11,794 nucleotides of DNA from Spirochaetaceae bacterium (GTDB lineage Bacteria; Spirochaetota; Spirochaetia; DSM-27196; SKKC01). The notes beneath the pieces are model-generated. The model made no database searches. It was not told where the DNA came from and saw only the letters and a program-made list of their open reading frames with translations. The position numbers and the translations under genes were made by a program. The DNA lies in the NCBI GenBank assembly GCA_003552745.1, contig PUOG01000028.1:1-11794 (forward strand), written 5' to 3'. Of this stretch, positions 6,690-11,794 are shown piece after piece (position 1 is the stretch's first letter; every line of letters begins with the position of its first letter).

Positions 6690-6715
6690 TTGATCCACCA
6701 TCAAAGGTGAATCAA
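6690..6715 (-). terminator. Weak hairpin at the end of the lgt-like gene
   Basis: TTGATCCACC (6690-6699) and GGTGAATCAA (6706-6715) pair with one G-T wobble around a 6-base loop and overlap the stop codon of the lgt-like gene. There is no T-tract on the minus strand after the stem, so termination is only a possibility. Confidence 0.25.
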
Positions 6716-7552
6716 GTAGCCGTAGATTCCGTAATAGGTAACCACCGATGCGATCATTAGGCCGGCGACACCCAGCGCCGCCCGTCTATTGCTACGAGAG
6801 GTTACCGGAACCTCACCACTCGATCCCGGCCGGGCGAAGCGGCGAAGCGCGAAGAGTCCGGCGGAGGCCGCGCCGATCATGGCAACGCTCGTGACATGCG
6901 CTACGGTCAGCCCACCGATCGCTTCCGGATTGGTGCGGAAGAACTCAACGACAAACCGGTTCAGCCCGAAGGCGGCTATGTAAAGAAAGAACAGCTCCCC
7001 GTCGCGACTGGTTCGATCGCGAATACTCCAGAGACCGACGAACAGCAGATAGTTCAACATCGACTCATATATCTGTACCGGATGCAGAGACTCCTCCCCG
7101 ACGGCCACGGCCCATGGAAGCGCCGGATCGGCCGGAACCCCGAACACATCGCACCCGATCCTGGCGATAGCCTGTGCAAGAATTACCGCGGGTACAACCG
7201 CATCACCGGCACGCAGGAAACTTCCACGGTCGCCACGGAAGTACAGGAGACCGGCGAGCACTCCACCCAACAGACCTCCCTGAATCGACAATCCCCCTTC
7301 GTGAAGGGCGAAAACCCGCATCGGCTGAGCGAAGAATGTCTCCGGATCGAAGACCGCTGCATAGAAGAGCCTCGAACCCACCAGACCCGCAACGAGCACG
7401 AGCAGAATACCGTTTTGAAACGTCGCCTCGTCCAGCATCTTTCGCCGGGCCTCGGCCCGCGCAACACGAAGAGCCACGAGGATGCCGAGCACGGAAAAGA
7501 CGCCGAGCAGTGTGATATTGATTGGACCAATGCTGAACACAATTGGATGCAT
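6701..7552 (-). CDS. Divergent Lgt-family (prolipoprotein diacylglyceryl transferase) paralogue
   Basis: 283 residues with about seven membrane helices and the Lgt signature order. VGSRLFY (58-64) is followed by HEGGLSIQGGLLGG (84-97), matching the HxGGxxxxGG motif with the essential His. ARIGCDVFGVPAD (130-142) lies where Lgt has RIGNFxNxExxG, and HPVQIYES (157-164) and NRFVVEFFR (198-206) supply the late Arg. Lgt moves a diacylglyceryl group onto the lipobox Cys of prolipoproteins. Here the usual Asn after RIG is Cys, a variant seen in accessory Lgt paralogues, and the following loop looks shorter than normal, so activity is uncertain. A second copy dedicated to copper-induced lipoproteins is a reasonable reading, since accessory lipoprotein-processing genes occur in some Gram-positive copper loci. 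ATG 7552 overlaps the previous stop (TGATG) with AAGGGAG upstream; a GTG lies one codon earlier. Confidence 0.85.
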   Translation of the reverse strand: MHPIVFSIGPINITLLGVFSVLGILVALRVARAEARRKMLDEATFQNGILLVLVAGLVGSRLFYAAVFDPETFFAQPMRVFALHEGGLSIQGGLLGGVLAGLLYFRGDRGSFLRAGDAVVPAVILAQAIARIGCDVFGVPADPALPWAVAVGEESLHPVQIYESMLNYLLFVGLWSIRDRTSRDGELFFLYIAAFGLNRFVVEFFRTNPEAIGGLTVAHVTSVAMIGAASAGLFALRRFARPGSSGEVPVTSRSNRRAALGVAGLMIASVVTYYGIYGYLIHL

Positions 7553-8274
7553 CACTTCTCCCTTGCTGAGATATTTCTCTGCTGTGTGAGAGCCGAGAGA
7601 TGTAGAAGACGTATCGCAGTCCTGAGAAACCGCTCCCCGTCGTGGCCGCCGACAGCCCGGTTTGCGGCGAGAATCGCTACGGTACCGGTTCCATCCGGTC
7701 TATCTTCGACGAGCAATGGGACAACAGAGTCGCCGCCGAAGCCCGCGATTACTTCCCTATTACCGACCCGTAGCTCGTTCACGTCGGCGCTACCGCCGTC
7801 CCTGTGCCACCATTCGGTACATGTCTGTCCCGATTCGAGGTCGATGATTCGAAGCAAGACGAGGTCCGCCTCGACGAATGGTACAACCAGTTCCGGCAAC
7901 AACGAGGCGATCGTCTCCCGCATGGAAGAGTGTCGCTCGGCCGCCGATAACTGATCTACGAAATCACAGAGAAGCTCGAGCCTTCGATTCGCCACGCCGA
8001 TGTAACGGTAGGAGCTGATCAGGTTGCGTTCCGCACGGCGTCGCTCCCGCTCCTCTCTCCGGATGGAACGCACATAGACGGCAAACCCGATCGCCAGAAG
8101 CACGAAATCAGCGAGTACGATCAGCGTTTGCCCGAGTGCTGCGGAAATCGGGAGATGCTCCCAGGCGAAGTGAGGTGAGAGGACCCCGGTGGCAACGGCA
8201 ACAACTGCGAATAAGCCGAAGAGGATTGCCGGACGACTGGGCACCCGGCGCCGTCGAGTTCGGGCGGACATCAT
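7552..8274 (-). CDS. Two-helix membrane protein with GAF-like domain
   Basis: 240 residues. Two membrane helices (about 15-33 and 46-67) are followed by a highly charged juxtamembrane helix (70-84, RREERERRRAERN) and a signalling-type linker, SSYRYIGVANRRLELL (88-102). A cytoplasmic alpha/beta domain of about 130 residues then follows, with features of a GAF domain: a hydrophobic VLLRIIDLESG strand, REVIAGFGGDSVVPLLV and a final helix. No histidine kinase, GGDEF or HTH domain follows, so the output is unknown. GAF domains bind small molecules or mediate dimerisation. The start overlaps the methyltransferase stop (ATGA) and the stop overlaps the lgt-like start, so the three genes are tightly coupled. 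Similar gene strings may use it to sense redox or membrane state, but I cannot name a function. Confidence 0.72.
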   Translation of the reverse strand: MMSARTRRRRVPSRPAILFGLFAVVAVATGVLSPHFAWEHLPISAALGQTLIVLADFVLLAIGFAVYVRSIRREERERRRAERNLISSYRYIGVANRRLELLCDFVDQLSAAERHSSMRETIASLLPELVVPFVEADLVLLRIIDLESGQTCTEWWHRDGGSADVNELRVGNREVIAGFGGDSVVPLLVEDRPDGTGTVAILAANRAVGGHDGERFLRTAIRLLHLSALTQQRNISAREK

Positions 8275-8732
8275 GGCACGGCTGCGGCGCGCAGAAAGCG
8301 GAACGTACCAACCGACGTGTTAACGACATCCAGTTCCCGAACATCGCTGAATCCCGCGGTCTCGACAAGGTTCGGAATCTCTCCACGTCGGTTGTCGCGA
8401 GTCGTTTCGAACCCGTCAATGAGAGATATGAAGCCGGAGGCGATCCGCATCAGGAACGAATTTGCCGCTCCCCAGTCGCCGACAATCAATGATCCTCCCG
8501 ATTTCAGTACGCGATACAACTCCGCCGCCGGGCATTGATCATGGATCGCGACACGGTTCGATCCACTGCCGAACCCGAACTCCAGTATCCGTTGCTGCGG
8601 CTTCGGATCCACGAGGCGCGCAAGCCGGTCACGGATCATCCTCTCCGGCATCGTCACCCGAACACCGAAATCGTACAGCGGGGTCAGCCAGGAGCGACCG
8701 GCGGCCGGCTTATTGCTCTTCATGTTCGCCAT
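8271..8732 (-). CDS. Class I SAM-dependent methyltransferase, apparently missing its middle
   Basis: 153 residues, where relatives are about 200-240. The N-terminus (WLTPLYDFGVRVTMPERMIR, 15-34) and QRILEFGFGSGS (47-58, SAM-binding motif I) are typical of UbiE-like methyltransferases. The protein then jumps within about ten residues to AELYRVLKSGGSLIVGDWG (70-88), which normally lies about 80-90 residues later and follows the motif II acidic residue and the 'FD' strand. The reading frame stays open, which fits an in-frame internal deletion. The C-terminus (NLVETAGFSDVRELD onward) is normal. The missing segment would hold the adenosine-binding acid and most of the SAM pocket, so methyl transfer is doubtful. 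It is the first gene of its operon, under a CsoR-like operator, and its stop is coupled to the GAF gene. Starts at 8732 or 8723 are both near the inferred transcript start. Confidence 0.78.
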   Translation of the reverse strand: MANMKSNKPAAGRSWLTPLYDFGVRVTMPERMIRDRLARLVDPKPQQRILEFGFGSGSNRVAIHDQCPAAELYRVLKSGGSLIVGDWGAANSFLMRIASGFISLIDGFETTRDNRRGEIPNLVETAGFSDVRELDVVNTSVGTFRFLRAAAVP

Positions 8733-8740
8733 TGTGTTTA

Positions 8741-8771
8741 TACCCTACGGGGGTACCGCATTTTGCGTCAA
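8741..8771 (-). promoter_or_regulatory. Promoter and CsoR-like operator of the methyltransferase-GAF-lgt operon
   Basis: On the minus strand, -35 TTGACG (8766-8771) and -10 TAGGGT (8742-8747) are 18 bases apart. The -10 lies inside the operator, which on the plus strand reads TACCCTACGGGGGTA (8741-8755), the same 15 bases as at cueP but in the opposite orientation relative to its gene. The predicted transcript start (near 8735) falls a few bases from the ATG at 8732, so this mRNA too would be nearly leaderless. Confidence 0.8.
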
Positions 8772-8862
8772 GCATCTGAATCGGCTTTGTTGATCCATCT
8801 CTTACTCGAGCAGGTATGGGGCCAGGTCGGGATGACGGAAAGTTCCCAATCTTCTCATAGCG

Positions 8863-8892
8863 TTGACGTACCCCCAGGGGGGAGGGTACCAT
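8863..8892 (+). promoter_or_regulatory. Promoter and CsoR-like operator of the split reductase operon
   Basis: -35 TTGACG (8863-8868) is followed directly by the operator TACCCCCAGGGGGGAGGGTA (8869-8888) and an 18-base-spaced -10 TACCAT (8887-8892). The operator is the 15-mer with four changes plus a trailing GGGTA, the same layout as at copA. The -10 overlaps the first ATG of the downstream frame (8891), which argues against use of that ATG. Confidence 0.75.
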
Positions 8893-8923
8893 GCCGCCGC
8901 ATCGAAGTCCAAAGGGAGGGAAC

Positions 8924-9619
8924 TTGCTGCTCGGGATTCGCAGCCGTGGAACGATCGCGCGTCGGCATTTCGCTGCCGCGGTCGGAAGCCTGCTGCTTGT
9001 ATACGCGTTCTGGCTCTCACGCCCGGAATGGGATCCGGAGATGCGCCTCTGGCGCGCGTTCGGAGATGCTGCGTTCGTCTATCTGTTCCTCACGGTGGCT
9101 CTCGGTGCCACCGCACGCCTGTTGCCGATATTCCAGCGTGTGCTCCCATGGAGGCGGGAGCTCGGTGTCTGGTTCGCGCTTACAGGGCTTGTGCACGGAT
9201 ACCTGGTCTGGGACGGATGGGCGCGCTGGAATGTGCTGCGGCTGCTCGGATACGAGTTCGTCGCTGAACTCGGGCGTAATGTCCGTCTCGACCCCGGCTT
9301 CGGGTTAGCAAACCTCATGGGAATCGTCGCGCTCGTTCTCGCGCTGGTCCTCGCGGCTACCTCGTCGGACCGGGCGGTTGATCTTCTGGGAATTGCAGGA
9401 TGGAAGTGGCTTCACTCCTTCACATACGTCATTTTCTACCTGGTTGCGTTGCACGGAGTCTACTTCCTGTTCATTCACTACACGCTCTCATGGCATCGAC
9501 CGGTACCCCCACCAAACTGGTTCAGATTTTACTTTCTGGCGATGGTTCTGCTCGTTCCTGCGCTGCAGACAGCAGCATTCATCAGAACCGTGATGGTACG
9601 CAGACGATCGGGCATGTAG
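8924..9619 (+). CDS. MsrQ/YedZ-like ferric-reductase-type haem membrane protein
   Basis: About 231 residues with six or so membrane helices and no flavin domain. Counting from the ATG at 8891, haem-ligand candidates are His102 (in LTGLVHGYLVW, after WRRELG), His175 (KWLHSF) and His188 (VALHGVYFLF). The last two are 13 apart, and the partner 13 residues before His102 is Arg89. This three-His pattern with an Arg-Arg element is as I recall that of MsrQ (YedZ), which takes electrons from a flavin reductase or quinone and passes them to periplasmic partners. The ATG at 8891 overlaps the -10 box, so a downstream start is likely: TTG 8924 with GGGAGGG (8914-8920) in front, although the spacing is short. 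The FAD/NAD reductase gene begins 16 bases after the stop, giving a two-gene version of the fused protein at 2685-4034. There is no MsrP (molybdopterin) gene nearby. Confidence 0.82.
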   Translation: MLLGIRSRGTIARRHFAAAVGSLLLVYAFWLSRPEWDPEMRLWRAFGDAAFVYLFLTVALGATARLLPIFQRVLPWRRELGVWFALTGLVHGYLVWDGWARWNVLRLLGYEFVAELGRNVRLDPGFGLANLMGIVALVLALVLAATSSDRAVDLLGIAGWKWLHSFTYVIFYLVALHGVYFLFIHYTLSWHRPVPPPNWFRFYFLAMVLLVPALQTAAFIRTVMVRRRSGM

Positions 9620-9635
9620 CGAGGCGGAAAGAAGC

Positions 9636-10322
9636 ATGAGCAGGATCTTCCGGACAACGCTCGTCGAACGCAGAACGATCGCCGAAGGATCGATCGAGGT
9701 GGTACTGCATCGCCCGGACAAGCTGGACTTCCACCCCGGACAATACATACAGCTCGGCGTACACCGACTCTCGCACCGCGATGTGACAGGTCACTCCCGC
9801 CTGCTGTCGATCGCTTCATCGCCTCAAGAACTCGACACGATCTCGCTCGCATACCGTGAATCCGAAAGCGGATTCAAGCGGACATTGCGGGAGTTGGCGA
9901 TCGGTGCCGAGCTCTTAATCGAAGGTCCACATGGGTTTCACACGTTACCGGAGACCGTTACCCGTCCGATTGCAGCCGTTGCCGGAGGGATCGGGATCGT
10001 GCCGTATCTGAGCATGGTTCGTCATCTCGTTCGCACCGGACGGTCAGTTCCGTTCACTCTCCTTTATGCAAACGAACGTCGATCGCGGGCAGCGTTCCTC
10101 GCCGAACTGTGGGAGTCGGTTCATCAGGTCCAGAATATCGCGCTCAAGCTCTGTACCGGACCGATTTCCGATCAGCACCTGCGAAACCTCGTCGCCGATC
10201 CGTTGCGCTCCGCCTGGCACGTAAGCGGACCACCGTCGATGGTGAATTACGTGAGAAACCGGCTCGTACTCATGGGCGTCGACGAGGCTCGTATCTGCTA
10301 TGAGGATTTCGTGGGGTACTGA
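9636..10322 (+). CDS. FAD/NAD(P)H-dependent oxidoreductase (FNR-type), soluble
   Basis: 228 residues with the two-domain ferredoxin-NADP reductase fold. The FAD domain is 1-105, with the flavin motif SRLLSIAS (54-61) and GPHG (97-100). The NAD(P)H domain has AGGIGIVPYLSM (116-127), LLYANERR (142-149), SGPPSMV (197-203) and the usual C-terminal EDFVGY (223-228). It has no signal peptide, no membrane segment and no 2Fe-2S domain, so it works in the cytoplasm. It probably feeds electrons from NAD(P)H into the haem protein encoded just before it, so that together the two rebuild the domain set of the fused reductase elsewhere in the window. The family call is secure. Acceptor specificity cannot be read from sequence. 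Confidence 0.9.
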   Translation: MSRIFRTTLVERRTIAEGSIEVVLHRPDKLDFHPGQYIQLGVHRLSHRDVTGHSRLLSIASSPQELDTISLAYRESESGFKRTLRELAIGAELLIEGPHGFHTLPETVTRPIAAVAGGIGIVPYLSMVRHLVRTGRSVPFTLLYANERRSRAAFLAELWESVHQVQNIALKLCTGPISDQHLRNLVADPLRSAWHVSGPPSMVNYVRNRLVLMGVDEARICYEDFVGY

Positions 10323-10347
10323 TGGTACGCGGCTGCACTTGCCGGGA

Positions 10348-10542
10348 CTATCGCTCCGACGGCCACCTGGAGAATGCGAGCACGTAGAGGAACACCAGGT
10401 TCACCAGCGGAACCACGATGAGCAGACCGAGCGCGCCGGGATACCCCACTCTGATACAGATGCGCCAGAACGGCACGACTACGATTGCGGCCACAACAAG
10501 CATCCAGATCAGATGAAGGCCTATCACTGCTTCGTTAATCAT
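10348..10542 (-). CDS. Small two-helix membrane protein
   Basis: 64 residues from the ATG at 10542, with a first membrane helix (about 7-24), a loop FWRICIRVGYPGALGLL, and a second helix (about 38-57) ending LAFSRWPSER. The loop 'PFWxIxxxxGYxGxLGLLxxVPLVNL' and the 'LAFSxWP' tail are those of a widespread family of small membrane proteins without known function. An open frame reaches a TTG at 10581; neither start has a convincing ribosome binding site. It converges with the reductase gene (25 bases apart) and diverges from copA. It might be read from the copA intergenic region, but no promoter on this strand is clear. Confidence 0.72.
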   Translation of the reverse strand: MINEAVIGLHLIWMLVVAAIVVVPFWRICIRVGYPGALGLLIVVPLVNLVFLYVLAFSRWPSER

Positions 10543-10621
10543 CGTCCGCCAATTCTCGAGGCTCCTATCGGTCCGGGTCAAGCACTCGGCAAAGATACCA
10601 AGAGATAGGATTACGAAAGCG

Positions 10622-10651
10622 TTGACCTACCCTCCGGGGGTAGGGTATGTT
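10622..10651 (+). promoter_or_regulatory. copA promoter with CsoR-like operator
   Basis: -35 TTGACC (10622-10627) and -10 TATGTT (10646-10651) are 18 bases apart. The whole spacer is the operator TACCCTCCGGGGGTAGGGTA (10628-10647). The first 15 bases differ from the cueP element at only one position (A to C), and a GGGTA repeat follows as at the split reductase promoter. Repressor binding would block RNA polymerase between the two boxes. Transcription should start near 10658. A short inverted repeat CCTGTTTAACAGG (10664-10676) precedes the ribosome binding site. Confidence 0.83.
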
Positions 10652-10674
10652 CCGCGTATGACACCTGTTTAACA

Positions 10675-10682
10675 GGGGGGAG
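10675..10682 (+). promoter_or_regulatory. Ribosome binding site of copA
   Basis: GGGGGGAG lies 7 bases before the ATG at 10690 and fixes the copA start. Its first two bases belong to the right arm of the short inverted repeat CCTGTTTAACAGG, which might partly mask it. Confidence 0.6.
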
Positions 10683-10689
10683 ACAGAAT

Positions 10690-11794
10690 ATGAGTAACCA
10701 CGATCTTGCACACGGCGAGCAGCAAGCCACTGCCCCTTCGGTGAACGCAAACAAGGCCGGTCAGCGAGGTACCGGCGAACCGGGAAAAGGCTCGTCGACG
10801 AACGGCTCTTCGTTGACGCTCACGGTGCCGGGCATGGGCTCCGACCATTGCGCAGGCATCGTACGAAGTTCGCTTGAGCGAATCAAAGGCGTCGGAGAAA
10901 TCCGTACTAACATCTCCAATCATAACGTCAGCGTCTCACTGAACGATAGCTCGATCGCGCGGGAGACCTTGAAGTCCGCCGTAGAGCGGGCCGGCTACGA
11001 GGTTGCTTCGGTTTCATCGGACGAGGCAACGGCTGAAGAGGAGCCGGACCTCGAGGAGGCGTTTCTCCGTCGCGCGTGGCGCCGTTTCGCGTTCGCCGCC
11101 GTCCCCACGGCGGCAATTATGGTGCTCATGGCGATACACATGTTCTGGCAGCCTGTGCCCGGGTATCTGGCGGTCGTCGCCGTGCTCGCCTTTCCGGTGA
11201 TCTTTCTCGGTGGGGGTTGGGCAACCCACCGCTCCGGCTGGCGCTCTCTGACCAACCGGACGGCGAACATGGACGTGCTCATCTCTATGGGAAGTCTGCC
11301 TCCATTTGTCATCGGCCTGGTCGGCTTCGTATACCCGATGACCTCGTTCATCGAGATGGCCGCCGCTATCATGACCTTCCATCTGCTCGGGCGCTATCTC
11401 GAGGACCGCTCCAAGGGACGAGCGTCGCAGGCAATCCGTAAGCTTCTTACCCTCGGCGCGAAGAGTGCGCGGGTGCTGCGCGACGGTGAGGAAGTCGAGT
11501 TGTCGGTCAAGGAACTGGCGATCGGCGACGTCATGGTGATTCGCCCCGGGGAGAAGATTCCCACCGATGGCGAGGTGGTCGACGGGGAAAGCCACGTCGA
11601 CGAGTCTATCGCCACCGGCGAGTCCATTCCAGTAGAGAAGACCGTGGGGGTCGAGGTGCTCGGCGCGACGGTGAACAAGGAAGGTCGCCTCATGGTAAAG
11701 GCGACCCGCATTGGCGCCGATACGTTCCTTTCGCAGGTCATACGGATGGTCGAAGAGGCGCAGGGATCGAGGGTTCCGATTCAGGAGTTCGCCG
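10690..11794 (+). CDS. copA: Copper-exporting P1B-type ATPase CopA (3' end outside window)
   Basis: The first 368 residues are visible. Order: a low-complexity Ser/Gly/Thr-rich leader (1-40); one heavy-metal-associated domain (about 41-108) with GMGSDHCAG (48-56), where the first Cys of the usual GMxCxxC is Ser51 and only Cys54 remains; an acidic linker (109-125); four helices (about 133-152, 158-177, 193-212, 218-236); and the actuator domain (about 250-360) with GDVMVIRPGEKIPTDGEV (279-296) and TGES (309-312). The CPC metal site, DKTG phosphorylation site and SEHPL motif lie beyond the window. CopA pumps Cu(I) out of the cytoplasm using ATP. The degenerate HMA motif is also found in a recognised group of CopA proteins. 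The CsoR-like operator strongly supports copper over zinc or cadmium. Confidence 0.9.
   Translation, partial: MSNHDLAHGEQQATAPSVNANKAGQRGTGEPGKGSSTNGSSLTLTVPGMGSDHCAGIVRSSLERIKGVGEIRTNISNHNVSVSLNDSSIARETLKSAVERAGYEVASVSSDEATAEEEPDLEEAFLRRAWRRFAFAAVPTAAIMVLMAIHMFWQPVPGYLAVVAVLAFPVIFLGGGWATHRSGWRSLTNRTANMDVLISMGSLPPFVIGLVGFVYPMTSFIEMAAAIMTFHLLGRYLEDRSKGRASQAIRKLLTLGAKSARVLRDGEEVELSVKELAIGDVMVIRPGEKIPTDGEVVDGESHVDESIATGESIPVEKTVGVEVLGATVNKEGRLMVKATRIGADTFLSQVIRMVEEAQGSRVPIQEFA

Noticed and set aside
10664..10676. CCTGTTTAACAGG before copA as an attenuator or riboswitch
   Set aside because: The stem is only 4-6 base pairs with a tiny loop and no T-tract, so it does not support a structured regulatory RNA.

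Overview
The window is a chromosomal stretch of a bacterium with fairly high GC content. Its dominant theme is copper handling in the cell envelope. I cannot fix the taxon. The gene families suggest a free-living environmental bacterium, and a spirochaete is only a weak guess. No rRNA, tRNA, CRISPR array, transposase or phage gene is visible.

Left edge (1-1316, minus strand): a DUF4956 membrane protein followed by a VTC-type polyphosphate polymerase domain protein, whose 3' part runs off the window. The two families commonly pair. They look independent of the copper genes. Next to them (1495-1927, plus strand) lies a decayed MNT/HEPN (HepT-like) toxin-antitoxin remnant, ending in a GC-rich hairpin.

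Centre (1933-6589, minus strand): a long copper-envelope operon. In transcription order it holds a CueP-type periplasmic copper protein, a secreted YVTN-type beta-propeller, a small secreted protein of unknown function, a membrane-anchored winged-helix-like protein with a Met/His-rich N-terminus, a fused ferric-reductase-like cytochrome b/FAD/NAD oxidoreductase, and a secreted two-repeat DUF305 protein. Overlapping stops and starts and strong ribosome binding sites tie most of these genes together.

A second minus-strand operon (6701-8732) holds a short methyltransferase that appears to lack the middle of its domain, a two-helix membrane protein with a GAF-like domain, and a divergent Lgt (prolipoprotein diacylglyceryl transferase) paralogue. 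Divergent from it on the plus strand is a split version of the reductase: an MsrQ/YedZ-like haem membrane protein (8924-9619) and a separate FAD/NAD(P) reductase (9636-10322). A small convergent membrane protein follows, then the start of a copper P1B-type ATPase (copA, 10690 to the window end).

The unifying signal is a repeated operator. Four promoters, those of cueP, the methyltransferase operon, the split reductase and copA, each carry a TTGAC-type -35 box and a near-identical TACCCTACGGGGGTA-like element covering the spacer or the -10 box. This closely resembles the operator of CsoR copper-sensing repressors. No csoR gene lies in the window, so the repressor must be elsewhere, perhaps beyond the right edge. 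The proposed picture is a copper-induced regulon that exports Cu(I) (CopA), binds it outside the membrane (CueP, DUF305 and possibly the small secreted proteins), carries out transmembrane electron transfer with two different cytochrome b-type systems, and may alter lipoprotein processing (Lgt paralogue).
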